Shown here: one piece after another, positions 50,180-58,943 of the stretch
Layout: each line of letters opens with the position of its first letter
Position numbering within the stretch: the first letter of the stretch is position 1
Assembly (NCBI GenBank): GCA_002347265.1
Contig: DDYB01000023.1
Coordinates: 87,131-151,130, forward strand
Length of the DNA: 64,000 nt
Direction: 5' to 3'
DNA from: Desulfobacteraceae bacterium UBA2245
Lineage (GTDB): Bacteria; Desulfobacterota; Desulfobacteria; Desulfobacterales; UBA2245
Translations under genes and position numbers: made by a program
Notes under the pieces: model-generated
The model's input: the letters and a program-made list of their open reading frames with translations, nothing else
Database searches by the model: none
Told to the model about the DNA's origin: nothing

Positions 50180-53065
50180 ATGAGAAGGATATTGCTTGTA
50201 TCCATGCTGGTCGGGTTTTCCTGCCTGTTCCTGCCGCAGTGCCACAACAAGCGCGTCGAGGCCGCTGAGCTGCCAACAAAGCCCATCCTGAGGATCGAGA
50301 CGGGGATGCACACGGCGATGATCAACCGGATCGCCCTGGATCAGGCCAATCGGTGGCTGGTTTCAACCTCCGACGACAAGACGCTCCGGCTCTGGGAGCT
50401 TCCCGCCGGCCGTCTCACCCGTATTTTCCGGCCGCCGATAGGGGAAGGAAACGAGGGTAAGCTCTACAGCGTGGCTATTTCTTTCGACGGCAGGCAGATC
50501 GCCTGCGGGGGATGGACGGAACGGGACCGGGAAGGCGCCAATTATATCTATCTCTTTGACCGCGCCTCGGGACGCATGGCGGCACGGATTACGGGGCTTA
50601 CCGGCATGATTCACCATCTGGCCTATTCCGCGGACGGCCGATATATCGCCGTCTGCATGGGCCGGAACATCGGTGTTCGAATCTACGAAACCGAAGGCCT
50701 TCAGCCTGTTGCCGAGGACAGGGGCTACGGGGGCGAAAGCTGCGGCGCGGATTTTTCCCCGGACGGCCGGCTGGTCACCTCCTCCAGGGACGGCTATCTG
50801 CGCCTTTATAACCGGGATTTTCGCCTGCTGGAAAAAAAGAAAGCCCCGGGGGGCGTGTATCCTTTTCAGGTGAGCTTTTCTCCGGACGGCCGGAAGATCG
50901 CCGTGGTATTTCAGGACTCCACGAATGTGGACATCCTTTCCGGCAGCGACCTGTCATCTTATCGCTATGCACCCGACACGGTGATCCACAAAGGAGATTC
51001 CAGCAACATCTCCTGGTCCGCGGACAGCCGGTTTCTCTATTCCTGGGGCATTTTTGACGACGGCAAAGGAAATCCCATTATCCGCTGGGCAGACGCCGGC
51101 CGGGAAAAAAGCTCCGGTCTTTCCGAATCGCCGGATACCGTCTTCGGCATTCGTCGTCTGAAAGAGGGAGGCTTTGGCTATGGAAGCGGCGATCCTGTCT
51201 GGGGCATCCACGAGGGCGCAGCCATCCGAAAGCGCTACCTCATCCCCGGAATCGCCGATTACCGGGCCGGCTGGGAAAGTTTCCTCGTTTCAAACAACGG
51301 CGCCTGCGTCCAGTTCGGGTATGAATACGGGGGTCAATCACCGGCCCGGTTTTCTGTGGACGAAAGACTCTTGGAAGAGGCACCCGCCCGGAATGCAGAC
51401 TTCTTGCCGCCCGTCACCGCGTCTCCGGGGCTCAACATCACGGACTGGAAAAATCATTTCACTCCCAGACTCAACAACGATGCGCTGAAGCTGGATCCAT
51501 ACGAAAGGTCCCGCAGTCTTGCCATTGCACCGGAAGGCGGGGGATTTCTTCTCGGGACGGACCGGCATCTTCGTTTCTTTGACCGGGAAGGAAGGGAGCA
51601 GTGGAATACGCCCATTCAGGGCTCCGCCTGGGCGGTGAATATCGCGGGAAACGGGAAGGTCGCCGTTGCGGCCCTGGCCGACGGGACGATCCGCTGGCAT
51701 CGTCTGTCCGACGGCAGGGAACTTCTCGCCTTTTTTCCGCACAGGGACAAAAAGCGGTGGATTGCCTGGTCTCCTTCGGGATACTATGACGCCTCGCCCG
51801 GGGCGGAGGAACTCATCGGATGGCACCTCAACCAGGGGAAGGATCGGGCAGCGGACTTTTTCCCGGTCTCCCGGTTCCGTCCAATTTGCTATCGACCCGA
51901 TGTGATCGCCTGGATCATTAAAGTCCGGGACGAGCGGAAAGCGATTCTTCTGGCCAATGAAGCGTCCGGGTGCATGTCTCAGGAGCCTTTCATCGAGAAA
52001 ATTCTGCCGCCTGTTGTGACGATTCTGTCTCCTGAAGATGGCTCCACCGTATCTACACCGGAAGTCGCCCTGTCCTTTTCTCTGCGCAGTCCCTCGGGAG
52101 AGCCGGTCACGTGGATTCGGGTGCTCGTGGACGGCAGGCCTGTTTTAACGAAAAGGAAACTGTCTCTCAAGCCCAGGGGGGGATTAACGCAGACAATCCG
52201 GGTGGCCATTCCGGAGAGAGACTCCGAGGTTTCCGTCATCGCCGGGAATCGTCATGCCGCAAGCGTTCCTTTCATGATCCGCCTGCACTGGAAGGGAAAG
52301 GCCGCAGCAGAGGAGCTTACCGTCAAGCCGAACCTGTATGTTCTGGCCGTCGGGGTGAGCCAATACAAATACCGTGGCCTGAGGCTGAGCTTTGCCGCCA
52401 AGGATGCACAGGACTTCGCCAGATCCATGGAGCGGCAGAAAGAGGGGCTGTATCGCGATGCGAGGGTCCGGGTCCTCACGGACCGGCGGGCAACGAAAGA
52501 CAATATTCTGGACGGCCTGGCCTGGATTCGGCGGGAGACGACGAGCCAGGACGTTGCCATGGTTTTTCTGTCAGGTCACGGCATGAACGACCCGGCGGGA
52601 GTTTTCCATTTTCTGCCCGTCAATGCCAGGATCGGAGGGCTCAAGCGGACTGGAGTCGCCTTTTCGGACATCAGGAACACCGTCGCCTCCCTGGCGGGGA
52701 AGGGCATTCTGTTTTTGGACACCTGCCGTTCTGGCAATGTGACGGGAAGCGGGATGGTCAGCACGGATATCACCGCGGTGGTCAATGAGTTGGCCGCAGC
52801 CGAGAACGGGGCTGTCGTTTTTGTCTCCTCCACGGGCAGGCAGCATTCCATGGAAGACAAGGCCTGGGAAAACGGGGCCTTTGCCAGGGCGCTGGTGGAA
52901 GGGATGGGCGGCAATGCGGATTATCAAGGCGAGGGCCGAATCACGATCAGCCTGCTGGACCGCTACCTTTCCGAACGGGTGAAGGAATTGACCAGAGGCA
53001 GGCAAACCCCGATCATGACCAAGCCCCGGACGATCCACGATTTTCCGGTGGCATTGAGGCGATGA
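50180..53065 (+). CDS. Secreted WD40-repeat / caspase-fold (C14) protein
   Basis: 961 residues from the ATG at 50180 with GAAGAGGG upstream. The signal sequence is MMRRILLVSMLVGFSCLFLP. Residues about 40-560 hold WD40-like beta-propeller units (NRWLVSTSDDKTLRLWELPAG, AISFDGRQIACGGW, AYSADGRYIAVCMG, SFSPDGRKIAVVF). Residues about 610-700 look like an Ig-like linker (ILSPEDGSTVSTPEVALSFSLR). Residues 717-961 are a caspase-like peptidase: LYVLAVGVSQYK, catalytic H800 in FLSGHG, and C849 in LFLDTCRSG. Both dyad residues are kept, so it may be active. Bacterial orthocaspases of this layout have been proposed in signalling and cell death. Export to the periplasm or outside is unusual for that role. 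Confidence 0.9.
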   Translation: MRRILLVSMLVGFSCLFLPQCHNKRVEAAELPTKPILRIETGMHTAMINRIALDQANRWLVSTSDDKTLRLWELPAGRLTRIFRPPIGEGNEGKLYSVAISFDGRQIACGGWTERDREGANYIYLFDRASGRMAARITGLTGMIHHLAYSADGRYIAVCMGRNIGVRIYETEGLQPVAEDRGYGGESCGADFSPDGRLVTSSRDGYLRLYNRDFRLLEKKKAPGGVYPFQVSFSPDGRKIAVVFQDSTNVDILSGSDLSSYRYAPDTVIHKGDSSNISWSADSRFLYSWGIFDDGKGNPIIRWADAGREKSSGLSESPDTVFGIRRLKEGGFGYGSGDPVWGIHEGAAIRKRYLIPGIADYRAGWESFLVSNNGACVQFGYEYGGQSPARFSVDERLLEEAPARNADFLPPVTASPGLNITDWKNHFTPRLNNDALKLDPYERSRSLAIAPEGGGFLLGTDRHLRFFDREGREQWNTPIQGSAWAVNIAGNGKVAVAALADGTIRWHRLSDGRELLAFFPHRDKKRWIAWSPSGYYDASPGAEELIGWHLNQGKDRAADFFPVSRFRPICYRPDVIAWIIKVRDERKAILLANEASGCMSQEPFIEKILPPVVTILSPEDGSTVSTPEVALSFSLRSPSGEPVTWIRVLVDGRPVLTKRKLSLKPRGGLTQTIRVAIPERDSEVSVIAGNRHAASVPFMIRLHWKGKAAAEELTVKPNLYVLAVGVSQYKYRGLRLSFAAKDAQDFARSMERQKEGLYRDARVRVLTDRRATKDNILDGLAWIRRETTSQDVAMVFLSGHGMNDPAGVFHFLPVNARIGGLKRTGVAFSDIRNTVASLAGKGILFLDTCRSGNVTGSGMVSTDITAVVNELAAAENGAVVFVSSTGRQHSMEDKAWENGAFARALVEGMGGNADYQGEGRITISLLDRYLSERVKELTRGRQTPIMTKPRTIHDFPVALRR

Positions 53066-53093
53066 CATGATGCAGAGTGCTTCTGCGGAGGAA

Positions 53094-53303
53094 TTATATT
53101 GATGATTCGGTAATAACGGCCAGGGTGAAATCCCTGCCTGCAACGGATACCTCAAGTCATTTGCCGTCAGTGTTGAAACATTCAAGGGCGCCGTCCAGCT
53201 CAGCGGCTTCGTAAGCTCTCAGGAGGCCGTCGACAGAGCGGGTCAAATCGCGCGCGGCGTCAAAGGGGTCCAATCCGTAAAGAATAATCTGATCGTGAAA
53301 TAA
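53094..53303 (+). pseudogene. BON-domain protein relic, frameshifted
   Basis: One frame gives DDSVITARVKSLPATD. After a shift near 53145 another frame gives YLKSFAVSVETFKGAVQLSG, FVSSQEAVDRAGQIARGVKG and VQSVKNNLIVK then stop. Together this is a BON (OsmY-like) domain whose signal peptide and opening codons are lost. It lies just before a GlsB-type gene, an association seen for envelope-stress genes. Non-functional as read. Confidence 0.75.
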
Positions 53304-53402
53304 TTGAAAGCATTCGCCCTGTCGGATCAGACAGGCACAGGACGCCGGAAAACGGGCGCCTGTCAGAAAAAATCGAGCGCGGATTGAAAAAGGAGGTTTT
53401 AA

Positions 53403-53651
53403 ATGGAGATTTTATCCTGGATCGTAATGGGATTAATCGCGGGTTTGCTCGCAAAATTCATCATGCCCGGCAAACACCCTGGAGGACTTGTCGTGACTAT
53501 CCTGATAGGAATAGCGGGCGCCTTCGCAGGCGGGTTTATCGGGTCCTTCCTGGGGTTTGGGGCGGTTACGGGATTTAATATAGGGAGTATCTTGCTGGCT
53601 ATCGGCGGCGCCGTTCTTTTATTGATGTTGTACCGGGCCATGAAGAAATAA
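53403..53651 (+). CDS. GlsB/YeaQ/YmgE family stress membrane protein
   Basis: 82 residues from the ATG at 53403, with AGGAGG upstream. Two or three hydrophobic helices: IVMGLIAGLLAKFIMPG, GGLVVTILIGIAGAFAGGFIGSFLG, GSILLAIGGAVLLLMLYRAM. Transglycosylase-associated (YeaQ) family; a stress-related inner-membrane role is typical. Ends before a hairpin shared with hcp. Confidence 0.93.
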   Translation: MEILSWIVMGLIAGLLAKFIMPGKHPGGLVVTILIGIAGAFAGGFIGSFLGFGAVTGFNIGSILLAIGGAVLLLMLYRAMKK

Positions 53652-53749
53652 CGCTCTGTTCAGATCTGACGCTGCAAATTCAGCCCCGCCGGTTACCCGT
53701 CGGGGTCATATCAGAAAACCTTCAAGCTGGCGTCATCGCATATAAATCA

Positions 53750-53780
53750 AAAGGGGCTTTCGATTTCTCGAAGCCCCTTT
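53750..53780. terminator. Bidirectional terminator between glsB-type gene and hcp
   Basis: AAAGGGGCTT (53750-53759) pairs with AAGCCCCTTT (53771-53780) with further partly paired TTCGA/TCGA in the loop. It is almost identical to the hairpin at 58513-58545. Confidence 0.7.
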
Positions 53781-53815
53781 CCCGGCCTTTTTCTTCGGGT
53801 TTCAGAATGTCCTGA

Positions 53816-55477
53816 TTATTTTCCCGCCATCATGGCCGCGATATCTTCCGCAACGGTCCTGACGGGTTTGATGTTGAATTTCTCCACGAGCACCCCGGCC
53901 ACATTCGGGGAGAGAAACCCCGGAAGCGTGGGGCCGAGCCGGATCCCTTTCACCCCGAGAAACAGCAGGGCCAGCAGCACCGCCACGGCCTTCTGCTCAT
54001 ACCAGGCGATATCATAGGAAACAGGCAGATCATTGATGTCATCTAGTCCGAACGCCTCCTTGAGCTTCAGGGCGATCACGGCCAGGGAATAGGAGTCGTT
54101 GCACTGTCCTGCGTCCAGAACACGGGGAATTCCGCCGATGTCGCCCAGGGCCAGTTTATTGTAACGGTATTTGGCGCATCCGGCCGTCAGGATCACGGTG
54201 TCCTTGGGCAGATTTTCCGCAACCTCCGTATAATAACTCCGGCTCTTGTGGCGCCCGTCGCATCCGGCCATGACCACGAAACGCTTGATGGCTCCGGATT
54301 GAACGGCAGCCACGACCTTGTCGGCCAGGGTCAGCACCTGGTTGTGGGCGAATCCGCCGACAATGGCGCCGGTTTCGATTTCCGCGGGCGGCGGGCAGGC
54401 TTTCGCTTTCTGAATCAGGGCGGAAAAATCCTTGGACCCGCCTTCCGGGCGGTCTGGAATATGGACGGCGCCGTTGTAGCCCACCACTCCGGTGGTAAAG
54501 AGCCGGTCGAGGTAGGTGTTGCTTTTTTTCAAGGGCACCAGGCAGTTGGTTGTCAGCAGAACCGGGCCGTTAAACGACTCGAACTCCTCGTTCTGGCGCC
54601 ACCAGGACCCGCCGTAATTCCCCACAAAATGGGAATATTTCTTGAAAGCCGGATAATAATTGGCCGGCAGCATCTCGCCGTGAGTATACACATCGATGCC
54701 CGTGCCCTCGGTCTGCTTGAGCAGTTCTTCCATGTCCTTCAGGTCGTGCCCGCTGATCAGAATTCCCGGATTTTTTCCCACCCCGATATTGACCCGGCTG
54801 ATTTCCGGGTGGCCGTATGTCGTGGTGTTGGCCTCGTCCAGAAGGGCCATGGTGGTGACCGCCGTTTCTCCGCATTTCATGACCAGGGCCACCATTTCAT
54901 CAACGGAAAGATCTTTCGTGGTGGAGGCCAGGCCCTGCATGATGAAATCGTTGATTTCCGCCTTCCGGTATCCGAGAACGGCGGCATGGTCCGCATAAGC
55001 GGCAACGCCTTTGAGTCCGATCACCAGCAGTTCCCGAAGGGACCGTACATCCTCGTTCTCCGTGGCCAGAATTCCGACCTGTTTGGCTTTTTCGGCAAAT
55101 GTGGACGCATCTCCGGTCCATGTGGCGGCTTCCGGCAGGGATTCGTCAAAATCCCGCCCGTTTTTCTGCTTGTAGGCGGAAAGAAACGCGGACCTGAGCT
55201 GATCCCGGCGCTTCAGGGCGTCCTGAATCAAGTCCGTAAGCCGGGCGTCATCCCAGTTGGCGTTGGTGATGGTGGCAAACAGCGCCTGGACGACAAACAG
55301 ATCGTTGCTTCGGTCCGGAACGCCCAGTGCTTTTAATCTCTCCGCGTAAATCGCGATGCCTTTCAGAACGAAAATCAGCAGGTCCTGAAGGCTGGCGGTT
55401 TCTTCGGGTTTTCCGCACATGCCCTTGACTGTGCAGCCGGTGTTTTTAGCGGTTTCCTGACACTGAAAACAAAACAT
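53816..55477 (-). CDS. hcp: Hybrid-cluster protein (hydroxylamine reductase / NO reductase)
   Basis: 553 residues. N-terminal cubane ligands C3, C6, C15, C21 in MFCFQCQETAKNTGCTVKGMC. Hybrid-cluster ligands occur near VNIGVGKNPGILISGHDLKDMEELL, TGIDVYTHGEMLPANYYP, LLTTNCLVP, GVVGY, VLTAGCAKYRYN and VLDAGQCNDSYS. The enzyme reduces hydroxylamine in vitro and NO in vivo and protects anaerobes from nitrosative stress. The spacing of the first cysteines is that of the anaerobe-type Hcp. A CRP/FNR-type dyad at 55657-55672 lies 180 bp upstream. No hcr partner gene adjoins it. Confidence 0.96.
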   Translation of the reverse strand: MFCFQCQETAKNTGCTVKGMCGKPEETASLQDLLIFVLKGIAIYAERLKALGVPDRSNDLFVVQALFATITNANWDDARLTDLIQDALKRRDQLRSAFLSAYKQKNGRDFDESLPEAATWTGDASTFAEKAKQVGILATENEDVRSLRELLVIGLKGVAAYADHAAVLGYRKAEINDFIMQGLASTTKDLSVDEMVALVMKCGETAVTTMALLDEANTTTYGHPEISRVNIGVGKNPGILISGHDLKDMEELLKQTEGTGIDVYTHGEMLPANYYPAFKKYSHFVGNYGGSWWRQNEEFESFNGPVLLTTNCLVPLKKSNTYLDRLFTTGVVGYNGAVHIPDRPEGGSKDFSALIQKAKACPPPAEIETGAIVGGFAHNQVLTLADKVVAAVQSGAIKRFVVMAGCDGRHKSRSYYTEVAENLPKDTVILTAGCAKYRYNKLALGDIGGIPRVLDAGQCNDSYSLAVIALKLKEAFGLDDINDLPVSYDIAWYEQKAVAVLLALLFLGVKGIRLGPTLPGFLSPNVAGVLVEKFNIKPVRTVAEDIAAMMAGK

Positions 55478-55656
55478 TATACGCCTCCTTTTATAAAAGT
55501 CCGTATTTTCCTTTTGCCCGCCCCGGACCCTTTGAAACGAAAAAGGGTTAAAATATTCCGGGCGCGTTCTTCCATTGCGGCGGCCGGCGCAAATGCGGCC
55601 CGAGGATCTTTTTTCCCTGTGTTAAAATCATCCTACGCCGATCAGAATTCGTTTTC

Positions 55657-55672
55657 CTTGACTTAGGTCAAG
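55657..55672. promoter_or_regulatory. CRP/FNR-family dyad, candidate HcpR site
   Basis: CTTGAC-TTAG-GTCAAG is a perfect 6-bp inverted repeat with a 4-base centre. TTGAC-N4-GTCAA is the type of dyad bound by HcpR-type CRP/FNR regulators in deltaproteobacteria. It lies between divergent hcp and glgP, so it could act on either. The regulator gene is not in the window. Confidence 0.6.
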
Positions 55673-55906
55673 ACCTTGGAAAAAACCGGGGTATGCTGAC
55701 AAAAACTATACACCAAAATCTTCTGTTTGACGACATGCGGTTTGCGGCGCATTCTGATTTTCGACCCTATGCCGGCCGCGATGAAAACCTCTGGCTGCTT
55801 TAAAACCGCAGCTTCGCCGGCGCCCGATCCCGTGCCGCCCGAAGGTGTTGACACGCTGTTGCGCGTTGCATACACTGAAGATATTCACAAACCGGAAGGA
55901 GCTGCC

Positions 55907-58438
55907 ATGAATCATTCACAAAGCCCTGCGGGCGGCGTCCCCGCCCCCGATAACGACAACGGCCACATCAACAAGCTCAAGCGCGCCTTTGCCTACAAAC
56001 TGTTCTACCAGTTGGGAAAGACCGTTCTGTCGGTCTCTCTCAACGACTACTATCTGTCGGTCTCCTCGACCCTGCGCGACCGCATGCAGCTCCTGTTCAT
56101 CAACTCCACCGAGGCTCTGCTGGAAAAGAAGATTCGGACCGTCTGCTACCTGTCCGCCGAGTTTCTCATGGGGCCGCACCTCTGCAACAACCTGGTCAGC
56201 ATGGGACTGTTCGAGGACTTTCTTCGGGCGACTCAGGAGACCGGGCTCGACCTCAAGGCCATCATCGACCACGAGGAGGAACCGGGGCTGGGCAACGGCG
56301 GCCTGGGACGGCTGGCCGCCTGTTATCTGGACTCCCTCGCCACCCTGCAGATTCCGACCATCGGCTACGGAATCCGCTATGAATTCGGCATGTTCGATCA
56401 GGAGATCGAGAACGGCTGGCAGAAGGAACTGAGCGACCCCTGGCTGCAGCCCGGAAATCCCTGGGAGATCAAAAAGCCCGATCTGGCCCAGAAGGTCGGC
56501 TTCGGCGGATATGTGGAAACCTATAAGAATCATGACCATAAAAACTGCGTGCGCTGGGTTCCGGCGCGTGAGGTCATCGGCATTCCTTACGATACGCCGG
56601 TGCCCGGCTACAAGGTCAACACGGTCAGCACCCTCCGTCTGTGGAGCGCTGAGGCGACCAAATCCTTCGATTTTCAGGACTTCAACATCGGCGACTATTT
56701 CGGGGCGGTGGGTGAAAAAGTCGCCGCCGAAAACATCACCAAGGTGCTCTATCCCAACGACAAGCAGTTTCAGGGCAAGCAGCTCCGGTTGGAACAGCAG
56801 TATTTTTTCGTATCCTCCTCCCTGCAGGACATGATCCGCATGCACCTTTTTGAAAACGAGTCGCTGGACAACTTTCACGAAACTTACGCCGTGCAGCTCA
56901 ACGACACGCACCCGGCGGTGGCCGTGCCCGAGCTGATGCGGCTGCTGATCGACACGCACTGCATGCCGTGGGAACAGGCCTGGGAGATCACCACGCGGAC
57001 GTTTTCCTTCACCAACCATACACTGCTGCCCGAGGCATCGGAGAAATGGCCGGTCACCCTGTTCGGCGCTCTGCTTCCGCGGCACCTGGAAATCATCTAC
57101 GAAATAAACTACCGCTTCCTCGATCAGGTGCGGTTCAAATATCCGGGCGACGAGGATATCGTCCGGCGTATGTCGATTGTCGACGAGACCCCGCCCCGTT
57201 CGATCCGCATGGCCCATCTTGCCTGCATTGGCAGCCACACCATCAACGGGGTCGCCGAGATGCACACCCGACTGGTCAAGGACCAGACTCTGGCGGATTT
57301 CGATCGCCTGTGGCCGGGGAAAATCGTCAACATCACCAACGGCGTGACCCCGCGGCGCTGGATCCTGGTCAGCAACCCGCGGCTGGGACGACTGATCACC
57401 GAGGCGATCGGAGAAAAGTGGATCACCGACCTGGACGAACTGCGCAGACTCGAGCCTCTGGCCGATGATGCGGCCTTTCGAGAGGCCTGGAGGCGTGTCA
57501 AACAGGCCAACAAGCAGGACGCCGCCGAATACGCCGAAAAAAGAGGCGTCCGCATCGACCCTGACGCGATGTTCGACGTTCAGGTGAAACGGATCCACGA
57601 GTACAAGCGCCAGCATCTTAACGTCCTGCACATCATCACCCTGTACAACCGAATCAAGGCCGATCCCTCTCTGAATCTGACTCCCAGGGTCTTTGTCTTC
57701 GGCGGCAAGGCGGCGCCCGGCTATCTCATGGCCAAGCTGATGATCAAATTCATCAATTCGGTGGCCGAGGTCGTCAACTTCGACCCGGATGTGGGCGACC
57801 GGCTGCGCGTCTTTTTTGTCCCCAATTACAACGTGAAGACCGCCCAGTCCATCTACCCTATTGCCGACCTGTCCGAGCAGATCTCGCTTGCCGGCAAGGA
57901 GGCCTCGGGAACCGGAAATATGAAGTTTTCCATGAACGGCGCCCTGACCATCGGCACCCTGGACGGCGCCAACGTGGAGATTCGGGAGGAAGTCGGCGCC
58001 GAAAATTTTTTCCTGTTCGGCATGACGGTGAGCGAGGTCGCCGCTTTGCAGAACGAGGGGTACTCGCCCAGGGACTATTACCACGGCAACCCGGAATTGC
58101 GCGCGGTGATCGACCTGGTCCGTTGCGGTCACTTCTCCCACGGGGACCGCGAACTGTTCAGACCGCTGCTCGATTCACTGCTCACCGATGACCCCTATTT
58201 TCTGCTGGCCGACTACCAGTCCTACATCGACTGCCAGCAGCAGGCGGGCGGAATTTTTGAAGATGTCGAGCGGTGGTCGCGGATGTCCATTCTCAATGTG
58301 GCGCGTATCGGAAAGTTTTCCTCCGACCGTTCGATCCGCGAATACTGTGAAAAGGTGTGGCGCGTCTCCCCCATTCCCGTGGAACTCAAATGGCAGCGCG
58401 TGCCCGAGGGCGGGATCCGGTTTCCCCAGGTCAAGTGA
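55907..58438 (+). CDS. glgP: Glycogen/starch/alpha-glucan phosphorylase
   Basis: 843 residues from the ATG at 55907 with AAGGAG; the frame extends to 55727 but the upstream part has no support. GT35 landmarks: FLMGPHLCNNL, EEEPGLGNGGLGRLAACYLDSLATL, YGIRYEFGMFDQ, HTLLPEASEKWPVTLF, NGVTPRRW, VQVKRIHEYKRQHLN, and EASGTGNMKFSMNGALTIGTLDGANVEI with the PLP lysine at about residue 672. It releases glucose-1-phosphate from glycogen. No other glg genes are near. It lies between the hcp and NapC-HAO genes, so the gene may supply reductant during the same stress, but that is only suggestion. Confidence 0.97.
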   Translation: MNHSQSPAGGVPAPDNDNGHINKLKRAFAYKLFYQLGKTVLSVSLNDYYLSVSSTLRDRMQLLFINSTEALLEKKIRTVCYLSAEFLMGPHLCNNLVSMGLFEDFLRATQETGLDLKAIIDHEEEPGLGNGGLGRLAACYLDSLATLQIPTIGYGIRYEFGMFDQEIENGWQKELSDPWLQPGNPWEIKKPDLAQKVGFGGYVETYKNHDHKNCVRWVPAREVIGIPYDTPVPGYKVNTVSTLRLWSAEATKSFDFQDFNIGDYFGAVGEKVAAENITKVLYPNDKQFQGKQLRLEQQYFFVSSSLQDMIRMHLFENESLDNFHETYAVQLNDTHPAVAVPELMRLLIDTHCMPWEQAWEITTRTFSFTNHTLLPEASEKWPVTLFGALLPRHLEIIYEINYRFLDQVRFKYPGDEDIVRRMSIVDETPPRSIRMAHLACIGSHTINGVAEMHTRLVKDQTLADFDRLWPGKIVNITNGVTPRRWILVSNPRLGRLITEAIGEKWITDLDELRRLEPLADDAAFREAWRRVKQANKQDAAEYAEKRGVRIDPDAMFDVQVKRIHEYKRQHLNVLHIITLYNRIKADPSLNLTPRVFVFGGKAAPGYLMAKLMIKFINSVAEVVNFDPDVGDRLRVFFVPNYNVKTAQSIYPIADLSEQISLAGKEASGTGNMKFSMNGALTIGTLDGANVEIREEVGAENFFLFGMTVSEVAALQNEGYSPRDYYHGNPELRAVIDLVRCGHFSHGDRELFRPLLDSLLTDDPYFLLADYQSYIDCQQQAGGIFEDVERWSRMSILNVARIGKFSSDRSIREYCEKVWRVSPIPVELKWQRVPEGGIRFPQVK

Positions 58439-58512
58439 CGCCGGCCGTTTTTGCTGCCCGTACGGCGAGAAAAACACTGTGGCGCCCCTTTCATGCGCTT
58501 GTGTACAGAATG

Positions 58513-58545
58513 AAAAGGGGCTTTCGATTCCTCAAAGCCCCTTTT
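58513..58545. terminator. Bidirectional terminator after glgP
   Basis: AAAGGGGCTTT (58513-58523) pairs with AAAGCCCCTTT (58533-58543), followed by T-rich tails on both strands. Nearly the same sequence as 53750-53780. Confidence 0.8.
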
Positions 58546-58577
58546 TGACCTTTTTTCATACCGCCGAAGGCCAGGGC

Positions 58578-58889
58578 TTATTTCTTTCCGGATCCCCCCT
58601 TTTTGCTATCCTTTTTTTCGGCCTTCTGGGTCTTCTCGCCCTTCTCGGCTGTTTCTTCCGCAGCGGCCTTCTTTTCGGCCTGTTTTTCTTCCTTTTCGGC
58701 CCTTCCGGCTGTCTCCTCGGCAGCGGCCTTCTTTTCGGCCTGTTTCTCGTCCTTTTCGGCCCTTCCAGCCTTCTCCTCGGCAGCGGCCTTTTTCTCGGCC
58801 GCCTAGGACCCCGGTGCCTGAGCGAACGCGAGCCCTGTCATCGAAAGTGCAAAAAGAATGCAAACCACAATTGACAAAAATTTCTTCAT
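58578..58889 (-). pseudogene. Exported Lys/Glu/Ala repeat protein with in-frame amber codon
   Basis: Starts at ATG 58889 with AAGGAG upstream. The signal peptide is MKKFLSIVVCILFALSMTGL, then AFA, then QAPGS and a TAG at codon 29 (58803-58805). After it the same frame stays open for 74 codons to TAA at 58578 and encodes three units of a 20-residue repeat with the pattern QAEKKAAAEE(T/K)AGRAEK(E/D)EK, ending KKDSKKGGSGKK. Position 29 corresponds to the CAG (Gln) that opens other units, so one C-to-T change explains it. It could be a recent nonsense mutation, a sequence error, or amber read-through (suppression or pyrrolysine). Third gene of the NapC - HAO operon (54-bp gap). Function of the intact product unknown. 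Confidence 0.7.
58621..58800 (-). repeat. Three 60-bp tandem coding repeats
   Basis: Three consecutive 60-bp units, the central two about 90% alike. Each codes for a 20-residue Lys/Glu/Ala-rich helix. Part of the exported repeat protein gene. Confidence 0.85.
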
Positions 58890-58943
58890 GATATCATCTC
58901 CTTTTCTCAGTTTTTCCGCTGATTCGGCGATGACGAAAAAAGA

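Noticed and set aside
55916..58141. A 741-codon open frame on the minus strand opposite glgP
   Set aside because: glgP on the plus strand has family motifs and a ribosome binding site; the minus frame is a by-product of GC-rich codon use and matches no family.
58621..58800. 60-bp periodic sequence considered as a CRISPR-like array
   Set aside because: Units are contiguous without spacers and code for a periodic protein segment.
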